A stretch of 64,000 bases of DNA from Chlorophyllum brunneum (GCA_963576785.1 OY756146.1:1426001-1490000), one strand, 5' to 3'. Shown: positions 11,890-25,281, counted from the first letter of the stretch. Program-made: numbers and translations. Notes: generated from the sequence alone by a model not told the origin.

Positions 11890-14800
11890 TTCTGAAGTCA
11901 AGAGTCAGCACAATGGATAGGCGGCAAACCAGAGACAGAGTGGAAAAAGGTCAGAGACTTGAATGGCTCCCTCGCGGGAAACCAATCCATCGAGTCCAAA
12001 GACTCGTCATTACATAGTTTTGCAGACTAATTTTTTTCATCATACGATTCCACTCCAAAAATATACCAAAATGCCAATAAAAAGTTAGACGTGTAGCTCA
12101 CCTAGCAATGAATAGTATTAGATGAAAGTATGTCGAAAAGGATATCAGAAGATGGACGAGGTGGAGGGAGAGGAGGAAAAGAAAGATTGTGAGCCGACTT
12201 TTTTAAAAGTCCCTGTGTACGTCAAACCTCGAATGCAGAATCAGGTCATTTTCAAGCACACCCTGCAAATTTGTTTATTTCACTCGTACCATACCTAATT
12301 TAGCAAAGGTCACGTGATGTGAGTTTGGGTAATGATGTGAATATTCAAGGAACGGGGCGAAATTCCTAAACTCCGTTTGACAAGATGTGAACTTGTTGTG
12401 AGCGAGATTATCCTTTAGAGAACTTGCGAGATTGTACAGAGTATGGTGTGGGATCGTGATGTGCTAGCTAGGATTCAATGAATCCGAACCGTCAATACTA
12501 GAGGTGCCTTAATGCCACCAATAAAAAAAGACTCGAACATACCGTCATCCATATCGTCACCCCCCATGACCACCATAACGGCCAAAAGCATTTCTGTTAT
12601 TATATCTCTCCTCCCACAGCAAAAAAAATTCTAGTGCTGAGACGAAATGGATCTTCACCCTGAAATTATCAACAACAATCCCATCAGCATCCCAGTTTAG
12701 CGGTGATCCTGAAGCGAGGTACATACGCGGGAAGTTGTGATTTCGGATATGGCGACAATCCGAATGCGTTTTTATATTGGGCTTTGGTGTATCCTGGATC
12801 AATGGAACGTGACAGGGATTTCTCGATTGTGGAAATTTTTGTTTTGCTTTTGTTTCCTCCCGTTCAAATGCTGATCCTACAAAGCCACTAGTCCATCGCG
12901 TTTGACCAGTGTTGACTGTGCTGCAGCGTACATTCTCTATAGATTCCTGGATCCGATTGCCAGTTCATCAAGACCCGTTGCAGACTAGCGAGGATCATGT
13001 GTGGACATAATATCAAGTAGCCTGCCAATATTTCTGCTCCCTAATACTTTGTCCTGGTCAGTCCAAGTTAAATGAATCCGAAACAGAGATTGTATGGTCT
13101 ATTGTTCTCTTTGCTTCACTCCGACAGATTACTAACCCGTTCTGTGTTAGTCTATTTCAAATCTCTGTCCACGTCAAGGTCCATCAGGCATTTCTACATG
13201 CATTGTACAAGGAAATTTTTGGGGACACCTTCCATATGGGCCTGCCTCCTGATTTTATCGAACCAAGCCAACTTCACATTCTCCGAAATCACAATTCCCT
13301 TCTATTTCACTTGTCATCTCCTCGGAAGTAACAATGCTGTAAACTCCCTTGGAAAATATCCCCACCTTTCTTGCGCATAACTCATGGAGCCCAACACATC
13401 ACTACCTTGTTATACGACAACACAAGACGTTTCCTTTGTGCTGAGGTCCACGAGAAACTTCACGAAACAACATCGGATCGTTGGTCCGTGAGCAAATCCA
13501 GTATTCAGCAGCCCCGATATCGGGTTCAACCGGTGCGAGGTGTGTCACATACTTTCTTCACATTTCTCGACATAGTCAACCCTTTAAACCCTCCTCTCGG
13601 CAAAATTGAACCCTCATGGGGTGCTCCATGATCCGAGTCCCACCAACGGGCGTCGCTTTCGGTATTCCTTCTTTGCCAGCAGGGCCTTGCTCCTTCAAGT
13701 CGGCGGACCGACGAGCAATGTGACCATAGCCTATGTATGAGATCAGCAGGCGAAAGAAGACTCTTGTGTTCTTGCTGCGCACATACATGGTTAAGCGCTA
13801 TTTTTATCTCTTGGATGGATGGTACGACTACCGGCTCAAGCCTCTCTACTCATACCTAGGGCCCTGTTCTCGATGGCTTCCTGTGGTTCTTATCAAGCCG
13901 TTGAAGGGCCCATTATCCCTTGCTTTACCCGGCTTTACTCGCACGAATCGCTTTTTCACCCAGCCCAAAGACTTTTTGGGTCTTTTCATTCCACGATACT
14001 ACATCACATTAGTGGTCCTGTTATCTTGGGACTTCGGAAGCGCTTCTCGGCGACTGGTATGATCTTGTGCTCGCCTCTCGGATATTTCATCGCACGATGT
14101 TGACGACGACGTAAAGTCTTAGGAGTGCTCTTGTGGAGTTTTCCTGACGCGTCGACCTGAGGCCAACTTCTCTTCGGCCGAAGGCATACTTGTGGCTCGC
14201 AAATCAGGCACCGTGAGGATTTAGTGTGGTTCCTCCAAAGAGGCCGCGTCACAGTCTAGGGCGACATTTTAGGGCTTCCAACCTACAAGAAGAGGTTCCA
14301 TACTGAGATTACCCTAGGAACAGGTGGACGACTTCAGCGGTTGACAGATAAGATAGGGTTCTACAGCTTTTCTAATGGAACTCTCCGATTTTCCAGTAGT
14401 AAATAATGCCAGAATCTAGGAGGCAGTGTTTGACTGGTGCCTATTTTTGCTTTCCCTTGGGTACCGGATCGCTAACTCAACGGGTGTCTCCATGCCTGCT
14501 CGGCTTTCTACCGTTTTCCGATCATATACGAGTTCCTCGTGGACATTTATTCTTTCCTTGGATATCGCATTGGTGTATGCCACATTCAGTGATCGCAGTT
14601 CGATGCAATTATATTCTCTGCGCGCGGCCCAACCGATAAAATTTCCAACACCTCTCGGCGGTTATGTATGTCCATATCCTTTTTTTTATATCAAGGGATC
14701 GACTGATGTAACCCTTGACTTTTAGCTCCACTCTTTGGCTAGTAGTGGAGTTAACAGAGTGCATACTTCAACGCCGTCGAGGAGAGATCTGTCTGAACAT

Positions 14801-16961
14801 CGTGCTACGCGGCCGTATTGCAACAGCCGAGGAAGCATATCATCAAATGCCTCAGTGCACGATGACCCTTGGGAATTAAAACCCCTAAACAATGCGAATC
14901 TACTCCCCACAATCAACACAGTGTCATCAACTAAACCTACTTATATTTTTAGAACATGAGCTCTATGGAAAACGTAGGTATGACGTTCCTTGTCGGCTAT
15001 CTAAAATAAGCAATAAAAAAGTGACCTTTTCTCCCTAACCCTCAAAATCTAGCCGGCAAAATCTGTTTCATGCTCCATCGCGGGCATTTGATGGTGCCGT
15101 TGCGTAAATCCCCGGTGTATATGGATGCTCATCAACGCACTTTAGCTTATCTTATTTTCTATGGTAGTCAGGGTTCTCGGGTGGAGGGCTTACTTCTACC
15201 GTTCTATATTTTCTGGATCGAGGCGCTGCATGTCAATCCCAATGAGTCCGTCTTCGGATTGTATGGCCGATTCGTAGTGGTTGACTATACGCGGTGGCGT
15301 TTCAGGGTACAGATGACCAGGAGACTTGATATCTTTGACGGCCGATGGATCTGTTGGGCGTCGGCCAAAAGTGAGACCATTCATTTCCTGACGAAATACC
15401 AAGTGCAACCCGTTCCAAAGGGTACGTGCAGCAGCATATGACTACTCTGTCCCTTGATATGTCTCGAAAGTCTCAAAAATAGTGGAGCCGGGGGTGGTCA
15501 TGTTAAGCCACATTCCACAAGCAACGGTGTCGTAAAGACACCCGTCCCATCAACACATCAACTGACTTGGACGACATTGAAACATTCGCCCTCACATCCC
15601 CAAAAGGACCTTCTCTATCGGCCGAATGTTCAATATCTTCTGTCCACTATCTTCTGTCAAACATCTTTGAAGGTTGGTGTGTATATAGTCGTAGCTCCCC
15701 GAGTCACCGATTTCGGGGGTTGGGGGTGATAATGGTGGGTATTCTGATGTGTTTGAATACTCGGCGCGAACGTCAGATGATGATATGAGGTGTATTTATC
15801 GTTCTGAAAGTACGACCCTAGAGCTTCTACTTCTCAGGTCTTTCAGGGGCTGAGATACAAGATGCGCAATACGAGTTCTGGAGGTATACAAGTCCATGCG
15901 CTGGTGTCAGATATGGTATCTTGGGGAAGTGAAGGGAAGAGTATGTGGGGTTATCTGTGAGAAATTCATTTATCATCCCTTGTTCACGATAGATGGAGCT
16001 ACCAACACGTTAATGTCATCGGGGCACGTAGTCCGTCAACCAACGACCTTAGGTGAATGATTTATGTCGTCCTGGCGTGCTGATAACCCTATTCATCGAA
16101 TAGTCGCGTGCGCTCGTTACTTGCGTCGGCTTACAAGCTTTTTGACATCAGGTTCGAGTAATAGAGGGAGATCGGAGACTTGAGCATTCAGTTCTTTTCC
16201 CATGCAACGTCTCTAGATCACTGATGCGCTATGCTTTTGCTCATGTGGGTTTGATCCAAATTTGATTGCTTCTTGGAGTCCGATGAAATTTAGGTAAGTA
16301 CGACCTATTCTGTTCTCCACCTGTGTCCGGGTTTCCAGGCCATTCCGAGGCCATAGATTTACATCGTGTTTGGCTGGCCAAAAGAGACTATTCACTGGAA
16401 TGATGCGGTGACCTGAGCTTGGCGAACGGCGTCTAAAAATAACCACTATTTTGTCCTGGGAACACGAGCGTTTAGCGGTTTCTGAAGAGCGGTGGGTGAA
16501 GCCATGATTCACGGAGAGATGTACGCCTGGTATTGATGGTGTATTAAAGTCAGTGTCAGAGCAGGATATTGTGGTCAAGCGTAGTACTCACGGACATTAA
16601 TAGAGGAAGCGAGGAGGAATTCCCACCATGTGATACTTCGGCCGATGTGTTCCTTCCTGAAGGGGGATACGCTGACAGCTTCATTTGTATCTTGGCCGGA
16701 TCTGAATCTTGTTCGGTGCAACGCTCCTCATCGCTAGCTGGGCGACCAATACCCCGCACCAATCTCTGATCATTATTTCAGCAAATATGATCAGGATGTT
16801 GTCCCAGTTTCTATTCGGGGACAGGGAACCACAAGTACCATACACTTTGGTGAGTCGTGACGTTAGCGGAGAGGAGGATAAATAGTGCGGCAGGTTGGCT
16901 ACTTTTTCGTCAGGCTATTCGCTTCTCTTGTGGTCTAGCCTCCAGTTGCAGCCTTTTTGCC
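11890..16961. other. 5 kb stretch with no confidently recognised gene
   Basis: The largest gap in the window. The first 300-400 bp should be the erg6 promoter and leader. Beyond that both strands hold only short open frames, none matching a family I know. The one place with coding character is a possible two-exon fragment at 14494-14959 (listed separately). I find no long terminal repeat, inverted repeat, tandem array, tRNA or RNA-gene box. The final few hundred bases should hold the promoter of the transporter gene. It could be degenerate gene remains or lineage-specific sequence. Confidence 0.5.
14494..14959 (+). CDS. possible C-terminal fragment of an unrecognised protein
   Basis: An open frame with a hydrophobic stretch (WTFILSLDIALVYATFSD) and then QLYSLRAAQPIKFPTPLGGY runs into a good intron: GTATGTCC at about 14665 to ACTTTTAG at about 14726, phase 0. 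The second exon encodes a polar Ser/Thr-rich tail containing SRGSISSNAS and DPWELKPLNNANLLP, and stops at 14957-14959. The membrane-like segment followed by a polar tail recalls the end of a multi-pass receptor or transporter. I could not find convincing upstream exons, so it may be a relic. The start given is simply the first ATG in frame. Confidence 0.3.
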
Positions 16962-19294
16962 ATGACTTCGGATACCATGCAAAAACTGACACCGGCTTAT
17001 GACGAAAAGATTGAGGATGTATCGTCTGAGGAAGGACGTGAGTCGCCAAACCCGGTCGACCCAGAACACATTGCGGAGGAGAAAGCCTTGGTGAGGAAGC
17101 TGGACAACCGTATTCTGCCCATTGCTTGCCTGCTCTACCTCTTTGCCTGTGAGTACCCCAACACCTCGACAACAAGCTATGTTGATTGAATTATGTCTGC
17201 TCCAGACCTCGACCGCTCGAACCTCGGTAATGCGAGGTTTCAAATGCTTCCTGAAGACACGCTGGGTGGTGACCCTACTGGAAAGCTCTTTGACTGGGTA
17301 AACTCAGCCTTCTTCTTTTCTTATGTGCGTACCGTACCACACATTACTCGTGTCTCCCGTCAGTATATCTGATGAGGTGGCCCCTGTAGATCATATGCCA
17401 AATCCCTGCGACAGTGATTTCAAAGCTCTTCCCACCGCGCATGTGGATGGCAGGTTCTGCGATTGGGTGGGGATTGTCGTCTACTTTGATGGTGAGTCTA
17501 CCCTGTGAACTACTCGGGCTACCTTCGACTCACACGATGCTTAGGCATCCGCCTACAACTTCCCCGGCGTGATTGTTGCCCGTGTATTTCTGGGCGTCTT
17601 TGAATCGGGTTTCGGTCCTGCCATTCCTCTTTACTTCTGTGAGTTCATCACACTTGCGGACTCGCTTGTTCACTGATGCACCCTTCTGAAAGCGTTTTTC
17701 TACACGAAACAGGAGATGGGCCTTCGGGTAAGCTTTATGCCTTCCTGAAGTCCAATAAGCTGACCACGACGCATGACATGCATGATAGATGGCTTACTGG
17801 TTTGGATTCGCCGCGGTTGCCGGAGCTTTCGGGGGGTTAATTGCCTTCGGTACCCAACATGCCCATGCACAAATTCATAGCTGGAAGCTTCTCTTCATCA
17901 TTGAGGCATGTTATTATCGGCCCATTAGCATTCTGATTATGCTGACCTAAATATAATATAGGGTGTACCGCCGATATTGCTCGGAATCCTCACAATGTTC
18001 CTCTTGCCCAACCGACCCGAATCTACGACCTTCTTAAACGAACGCGAAAGAAAAATCGCTCTCGATCGCATGAACAGGGATTCTAGTGGTGATACAGGGG
18101 CTACGGTTAACAAAGGTATACAAATTTATCTCAAACCATGTGGAATGAAGAGTTGACCGCTTCTCTAGCACATATTTGGATGGCGTTGAAAGATTGGAGG
18201 GTAGGCGGATTTACTATTCTGGTTTGATGGACACCACTAACGTTGCCGATTCATACCCACTCCAGATATACATTGGAGGGGTGATCTATTTTGGTCTCAA
18301 CAGCGCCTTAGCATCCATCTCCGCTTTCCTCCCCACTATCATTCAGACCCTTGGCTACGGTTAGTATCACTTAGGCTTCCCTAGTTGACTATGCTAAGAT
18401 CGATGTAGGTGATGCCCGCGTTCAGTTGATGACTGTACCACCTTATGCGGTTGCAGCGACCCTGCTTATTTTATTCTGCATGTCTTCCGATCGTCTCCAA
18501 ACCCGTGGTATTTTCATGGCCATTTCTTCGGCCATTGGAGGCGTTGGGTATCTGTATGTTGCCCATTTGGTAATAATGGAGGAACAATTCGTTCTGATAA
18601 GCACCGTTAGGTTAATGCTGGTCACGGAAAATCTTCACGTCCGCTACTTTGCCACATTTTGTATTGTGGCTGGAACGTACACTACGATTGGTCTGATCAT
18701 TGCATGGTGTAAGTACCACAGAAGGTTATTTATGCCAGTCTTCTGACTTGGACGGCTCTGACAGTTGCCCATAACTTGGGTTCTGAGACCAAGAAGGCCA
18801 CTGGTATCCCCATGTTTATGGCCATCGGTCAGTGTGGAAGCATTTTGGGATCACATCTCTATCCTAAGACCGAGGGACCACAATATATGTAAGTCCAGTC
18901 CATTGTTTACCGCTAGCTGGTACTGACCCGTTTCTTACACCCAACAGTAAAGGTTTTGCGGGTATGTACCTCTCAACTATGGCAACCAGATGATCCGATA
19001 ATTTACCCTCTTCGACAGTCTCTTGCGCTCTAGAGTTTCTTGCTGCCATATGTTCAATCATCCTCTCAGTAAGTGGCATAACCCTTTATGTCTAGCGTGC
19101 TCTGAAGTTTCCATTCAGATTTCCTACCGTTGGGATAATGCTCGTCGAAATAGACTTTACGGCAAGCCCAAACCCGGCATCCAAATTAATACCCATGAAT
19201 TTGCCGACAAGGTAGGCCCTTCTCTCCGTCTCATCTCATGATGAAGCTCAGCAATTCCGCATTTTAGGCTCCGGAATTCCGCTATGTCCCTTAA
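16962..19294 (+). CDS. MFS transporter, Dal5 / anion:cation symporter type
   Basis: Twelve-helix major facilitator protein of the plasma membrane. Relatives import allantoate, vitamins or other organic anions; the substrate cannot be read from sequence. The start at 16962 reads MTSDTMQKLTPAYDEKIE with an acidic cytosolic leader, then KLDNRILPIACLLYLFA. After an intron comes YLDRSNLGNARFQ, the family's LDRxNxxNA signature. More than ten short introns follow. Readable segments include ARVFLGVFESGFGPAIPLYF, MAYWFGFAAVAGAFGGLIAF, SWKLLFIIEG, PPILLGILTMFLLPNRPEST, YFGLNSALASISAFLPTIIQ, LHVRYFATFCIVAGTY, HNLGSETKKATGIPMFMAIG and ISYRWDNARRNRLYG. It ends APEFRYVP at 19292-19294. No frame break was found. 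Confidence 0.88.
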
Positions 19295-19963
19295 TGATAA
19301 AATTTGGGGTTCCCGCTCGAACGCACTTTTCTTGGCTTCGGGATTGAACGTCATGTATTAATGTATTTGTAATTTGCTCAAAGAACCTCCCTTATCCACT
19401 TCGGTTATGTGTGCTTCTTGCTACGGATTATGTAGATGTCGGAAGTTTGAACGGCTGAGAACAGGTCGGCAATATCAGGAACTCACTGTTTATTATGCCG
19501 AGAGAAATCTGTACTACGTGAATTTGAGACTGAAGCTTACCACTATCCATTTTCGCGCTTAGCCTTACAACTTGTGGGGCCAGGGAAGACACTTGTAAGT
19601 CTGTGGCGACCGGGGACTGGAACTGTTGGATGTGTGGCCCACACTGCTCTTTGGAATTTGTCAAGATAAGTTTTCTTATGGGGATTTTTGCTCACGAGGG
19701 TTCTCGGTGTGACTCTGGCTCGCCTTAGCGGCTAAATTTGGTTTGGAAACCAGTCTTCTAGCAGGGTGGTAGTACTCTTCTACGAAGGTGTGATTTTGAT
19801 TTTCGTCATCGCCGTTGGATGTTTTGTTCTGAAAGGAGGTCTTGAGACCGAGACCTCCGAATGGCCGGGCTTGGGATCACCATCCCCATAGTCATGTGAT
19901 TATGTTCATTCCGGACTGTGGTTATACCTCCGACGCGTCAATTTTCGTGAACCCCTTCGCCCG
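19295..19963. other. intergenic, holds the fol1 promoter
   Basis: About 670 bp with no recognisable gene or repeat. It must contain the 3' UTR of the transporter and the upstream region of fol1. Confidence 0.5.
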
Positions 19964-22623
19964 ATGAACTCAAGGTCCAAGGACATCATTCGTGTCAAAG
20001 ATCGCTTGCTCAATGTACGTTTACTTTCGGGTGCAAGGTGGCCTGCAAAAAGCGACCAAGCGACACTCCAACCCCTTTCTCTCTCTGTCGACATAGTTTA
20101 CGGCGTTGCTCCGGCGGGTGCGACAGATGACCTCAGGCTTTCTATAAACTATTCCAGCATTTCGAAGCAGCTAGGAACCGCACTTACAGAGCCAAGAGAT
20201 GTGTTTTACGCGTCTATTGAAGAAGTCGTAAATCGCGCGTTCGCGGAGGTGCAACGAATGTTGACAGACGTTGGCGTTGCAGAAGTCAAAATCAAGGTTG
20301 TTCAACTGAGGGCACCTCTTCACTGCAAGGATGTGGGATTGGAGGCATGGTCTGTTCGGGAGGATGAACAATGGAATGTTACGAGGATCCGTCATTTCGT
20401 GACCGACTTTGTCCGTCCTACCATCGTCGGTGTCAATGACGTTGAGCGCGAAGAGGAGCAAAATGTCGTGGTCAATATCTCTGTTGACACACATAGAACC
20501 CCTCTTCATCGTGCAACCCTTGATTTCCGAAGATTGGCAAGAACTCTTTGGATGGTATGTGCATCGCTTTCATCCTTCGATCTGGCCCGGGTCTCACTCA
20601 GCCTAGGGAATTGGCAAATCCTCATATCTAACGCTAGAAGCCCTTACGACTTACGTTGCCCAAGAAACACTCACTTCCCTTGCTAAAGACTTTACCTCCG
20701 AAGTCAATCCGTTGGCCACGGTCGCTGTCGCCAAGCCTTGCGCGTTAGTTTATGCCAGTGCCTCAGAAGTCGAAATTACTCGGACCCATGATGACTTCCC
20801 CCCTCAATTTCACAAAGTAGCAATTGCACTCGGATCAAACCTTGGAGACCGCTTCTATAATATCGAATATGCCCTTCGATTACTGGAAAACCCGTCTCCG
20901 CTCCTTTCGGAGGTAGATCTTGGCCCTTCGCCAAAAGTTTCCGTGGTTGACACGAGCTTCCTGTATGAAACGGCACCCATGTATGTTACTGATCAGCCTG
21001 CTTTCATCAACGGTGCTTGCCTGGTAATGAATTCCCTGGAATATCAGTATCCCCCCGTACTAATTATTTTCCCAAGATAGAAACGAATCTAGAGCCGTTC
21101 GCATTGTTACGGCTGGTCAAAGCGATCGAAGTGGAGGTAGGTCGAGTGCCCGCAATACGAAATGGACCTCGACTTGTCGACCTCGATGTCATTTTTTACG
21201 ACGACGTCGTCCTGGATACGCGAGAGCTATCGCAACGCTTCACGCTCGATAACCTTAAAGGTGAGCTGGTGATCCCTCATCCGCGCCTCTACGAGAGGGA
21301 GTTCGTGTTGAGGCCTCTTGCCGAGTATGTTGCTCCCCCACTACGCAACGCAGTTATCTGACACCAAGGTAGCATGATCCCGGGCTACATACATCCTGTG
21401 CTCCAAAAGTCGGTTGGGGATCTACTCCAAAATGTGGCACGGGGCGAAGATGAGCCTCCGATGCACAAAGTGACTCCCTTTCCCGACCTGCCGGGTGCTC
21501 CTTCAACTCACGCCAAAGTAGAGGAGCCTCCTGCGACGCTGACATATTGGTTACATCCTCCCCCTCTCTCATATAAGCAGACGCAGACGCCATCCACGAC
21601 CAAATCCGGGCACAAAACGAAAACCCGTCTCATGGCTACTCTCAATGTCACACCTGATTCATTCTCAGATGGGTCAGAGTACACCACGCTCTCCAACGCA
21701 CTCTCCTATGTTGAACAATCTGTCTCGTCCGGTGCAGATATCATCGACATAGGCGGTTACTCTACTCGTCCAGGGGCGGATTTTGTCAGCGTGGACGAAG
21801 AGATCCAACGCGTTGCGCCCGTTATTCAAGCCATTCGTTCGGGACAGGGCAATGGAGCCTATCGCAAAGTACCTATCAGCGTTGACACGTTCCGTTGGCA
21901 GGTCGCCGAAGCTGCTATCAAAGTAGGAGCCAACATCATCAACGACGTCTATGCGTTTACAGGACGACAGAACGAATCCATACCGTGGCAAAGGGACGAG
22001 GACGCGGCACAGAACATGGACGAGATGAAACGGGTTGCAAGGAAATATGTTACACCTGTAGTCCTGATGCATTCGAGAGCGGATGCCGGGAAGGATAAGG
22101 ACTACTCCACTTATGCATATGCTGGGCCAGCTGGGGCATCCGCTGTGGTCGAGGGTGTGAGGGTTGAGCTTGGAGGAAAGGTAGAACTAGTTGTCAAGGG
22201 GAAGGGTGGTGTGCGTCGGTGGCTGATTATCGCTGACCCTGGAGTTGGATTTAGCAAGACAATAGAGGATAATCTGGAGCTGCTGAGGCATGGTGCAAAA
22301 GTGGTTGATGACGTTAATATTGGACAAGGTAGGCCTTCATTTCTGAGTCGCTTTCCAACTCCATCTCAAATTCTGTCTCAGAACATCGACGGAGAAACCC
22401 TTTGGCTGGATTCCCTATGCTTATTGGTACCTCGCGCAAATCGTTTGTTGGTGGTATTCTTGCTGGGGCCAAAAGCGGGCGTGAGACTACACCGAAAGAG
22501 AGGGTTTGGGCAACCGCTGCTGGTGTCAGTTGTGCAGTTCAACAAGGCGCCATGATTGTGAGGGTGCATGACGTGAAGGAAATGGCGGACGTCGTCATTA
22601 TGGCAGATTCCCTGTGGTTGTGA
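19964..22623 (+). CDS. fol1: trifunctional folate synthesis enzyme Fol1 (DHNA, HPPK, DHPS)
   Basis: One protein carries three successive steps of folate synthesis: dihydroneopterin aldolase, hydroxymethyl-dihydropterin pyrophosphokinase and dihydropteroate synthase, the sulfonamide target. The start at 19964 reads MNSRSKDIIRVKDRLLNVRL. The N-terminal half holds two aldolase-type repeats (first IIRVKDRL to KVVQLRAPLHCKD, second from RPTIVGVNDVEREE). HPPK follows: KVAIALGSNLGDRFYNIEYA and GPRLVDLDVIFYDD with ELVIPHPRLYEREFVLRPLA. DHPS has LMATLNVTPDSFSDG, DIIDIGGYSTRPGAD, SVDTFRWQVAEAAIKVGA, VLMHSRAD, IADPGVGFSKT, FPMLIGTSRKSF and GAMIVRVHDVKEM. It ends ADSLWL at 22621-22623. Introns lie after LARTLW, after NGACL, at 21320-21372 and near 22330-22385. 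All signature motifs are intact. Confidence 0.95.
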
Positions 22624-23044
22624 CCAAAGGCTTTGTGATTTATAGATTACGCTTTAGATTGTTACATGCCAGTGTTGCTATCGTCGTCTTAATTACCTAT
22701 GCGGACATTATTATAAAAGGAAATTCTCTCAGCTGCCAAAGGTCCTCACACTTAATGCAGTTGACAACTACAAACATATTCCACTCTGTGTCCACACCCC
22801 GCTGGCCCTTTACCCCCGTCTCTTCTCTCCCAGCCAATAGTGGTACTACACGGCGATGGTATATAGATCCAAAGGAGGTAAGGTTAGGACATTCCTCTCG
22901 AGGCTCTTTACCAGCCAACGGGCTCCGCTTGAGGGAGAGCCGAGGCTCACGCCCGATGGTTAGTTCTGCCAAGTTCTTACTTGAAACTTCTCCGAAGACC
23001 GTGCCTCATCGCAACCTTCAGGTGTCGACAGCCACGCGGGTCCA
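22624..23044. other. intergenic region upstream of the NACHT gene
   Basis: About 420 bp. An open frame runs through the second half in phase with nothing recognisable. The first convincing NLR residues begin at 23045, but an extra 5' exon here cannot be excluded. Confidence 0.4.
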
Positions 23045-25281
23045 ATGGGTGGTGTCTTCGCCAATGCGCACAATTTCGTTGTGCATGGTCTTGCAGTAAA
23101 TTACAATGTTCAGGGAGAAAAGGAGAGGATCACCCAGGGTGAGGAAAATGATATCGCTTTTATGTACCCGAATGACCAGGTTATTTTCCTATAGCCATGA
23201 GATTACTTGCTCACTACGTCATCCCCGGCGCTGCACACGACTCTTCTGTTCGTGATCCTCCTCCTCAGTGTCACCCTGGTACCCGTATCAAACTCAACGA
23301 GCGAATTACCACTTGGTTTTACGGCAGGAAACGACAAAAGGCCATTCTGTGGGTCAACGGTCCTGCTGGAGTCGGTAAATCAGCAGTCATCCAGACCTTC
23401 GCAGAATCTCTCGCCACATCCAACCACTTGGGTGCATCCGTATTCTTTTCACGACCCAACAAGCGCAACGATCCCCAGCGCGTCTTCATCACCATTGCAT
23501 ACCAGCTTGCTGTTCGAATCGAGGCCTATCGCGCCTTCATCGCCGAGCAGCTCGCTCTTGACCCTGATCTGCTGAACAAAGGGATGAAAGAGCAATTCAG
23601 GATGCTTATTGTCGGGCCCTTTGTGACGAAGAAGATAGAACTAGGTGGAGATACGTGGGGTGTTTTGTTGGACGGGCTAGACGAGGTTGAGGGACATGGC
23701 CCTCAGCGTGATATCATCCGGCTCATTAGTAACTTCGTCCTCGAGCATCCCGAAGCACCTCTTGTTTGGATCATTGCAAGCCGCCCAGAACCTCACATAT
23801 CCGACACATTTGGTGAAGAGGAGGTTGTGCCAAGCTACTGGCAGGAGTACATCCCTGTCGACTCTACAGAAGCTTGCGAGGACGTCGAGCGCTTTTTGAG
23901 GGCTAGTTTTGAGACTATCCGGAAGGAGTTCCCGCGTTCTGCCCCCAAAGAATGGCCAAATGAAGGGGCATTTCTGAAACTCGCCGGGGGTGCATCTGGC
24001 CTCTTCGTCTTTGCTGCTGTAGCGATTCGTTTCATTGGAGATGCGAACTTTGCTAGTCCAGTCTCGCGGCTCGAGCTGGTCTTGTCCGCCATCGAGGGTT
24101 CGAAGGTTGTCACGCCTGAAGACCAACCATTTGCTCACCTGGATGCGCTGTACACACAAATCCTAACCTCTATTCGGCCTGCGTCGTGGCTGATAGCGAA
24201 ACGCCTGTTTGGGTTTGTGTTGTACTCTCGTAGTAATGGCTCTCGGGGGTCTTTCAGACTTCGGTCTCGCAGCCTAAAAGGAATGTCCGTGATCCTCGAC
24301 CTTGAGCAAGACATCATTTACGCCTCTCTTAACAAATGCTACTCAATACTCGAGATATCCTCTCCAAAGGATGCCTACTCAAAATCAGTGACTTTCTTCC
24401 ATGCTTCGCTTGCCGACTACTTGACGGATTCGACCAGATCGAAGGACTGTTACATCTGTCCCAATGACGCTGATGATGACATGGTCCACAGCCTATTTCG
24501 TCTTATGCAGGACTTTGTCGTGAAGGAATCCCCCAGGAGTATGTTCATGAAAATCCTTTTGGGAACGACTGACACCCTTTCAGGATCGGACGTCCTTGTC
24601 GCGTGGATTCGCCATTGTGAACAACACCATTCAAGGGCGCCAAGACAAAAATCAGGGAAGATACAAGCGATCCTTAACCGTGACCTATTTAATGACAGTT
24701 GTGAGGCCTCCTATCATATGGTGACCAGGAGTCTCGAATCTGAGGGGGGAAGGAGGTGTTCTAAATTGCAACAAGATCGGTTTGAATGCTTGGACATCCT
24801 GGGTCAGGTTGACATCGCGGACCTATCTCTCAATTTTGAAATTGTCCTTTGGTTGTTTAATAACTGGGAGGTACGTTATCAGTCAGTAGCTGAAATCCCG
24901 CTGCTTTATGTTTTCTTGTGCTTGGAATTGCAGGAGTACTCCGACGAACTCGTGGACAGAGGGCTCGTTCGTGAGATCCCATTGAAAGAGCTCAAGTTCC
25001 GGCATCTTGACGGTAAAAGGCTGTGGCCTCGGAGTTGGGGTCCCCACGTGAACAAGGTAAGCGGATAATCCCTGTTGACGCATAAAGTTCCTCATTATTT
25101 TTTTCTGTAGCCTTGGTCATCCGCCAAATTGAGTGCATTTACGTCGGAGGTTGAGTCTTTGCAGCGACAAATGCCGGAACTCAAGGTGCTCATATTTGGG
25201 AGTAAACCAGAGATCCGGAATGCATTATTGCGTTACGGGGACGATGGCAGGACGTGTTATTTCATTCCATACCCCTACTAG
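23045..25281 (+). CDS. NACHT-domain NTPase (fungal NLR-like protein, no C-terminal repeats)
   Basis: Signal-transducing P-loop NTPase of the STAND class; fungal members act in non-self recognition and programmed cell death. The first exon (MGGVFANAHNFVVHGL) matches the short N-terminal pattern common before Agaricomycete NACHT domains. A 56-nt intron (GTGAGG...CTATAG, ending 23194) joins it to AMRLLAHYVIPGAAHDS and CHPGTRIKLNERITTWF. The Walker A motif is GPAGVGKS, at about residue 88. Walker B is VLLDGLDEVEG, followed by WIIASRPEPHI. A winged-helix-like segment follows (HLDALYTQIL; SVTFFHASLADYLTD). The last 250 residues show no WD40, ankyrin or TPR repeats. There is a likely in-frame intron at 24868-24933, and a final intron from about 25056 leads to an exon ending RTCYFIPYPY at 25279-25281. 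The protein seems complete but has no repeat sensor. The C-terminal function is unknown. Confidence 0.82.

Noticed and set aside
14494..14959. Idea that this is the end of a Ste3-type pheromone receptor
   Set aside because: Upstream helices and signature motifs could not be found, and no CaaX pheromone precursor was seen nearby.
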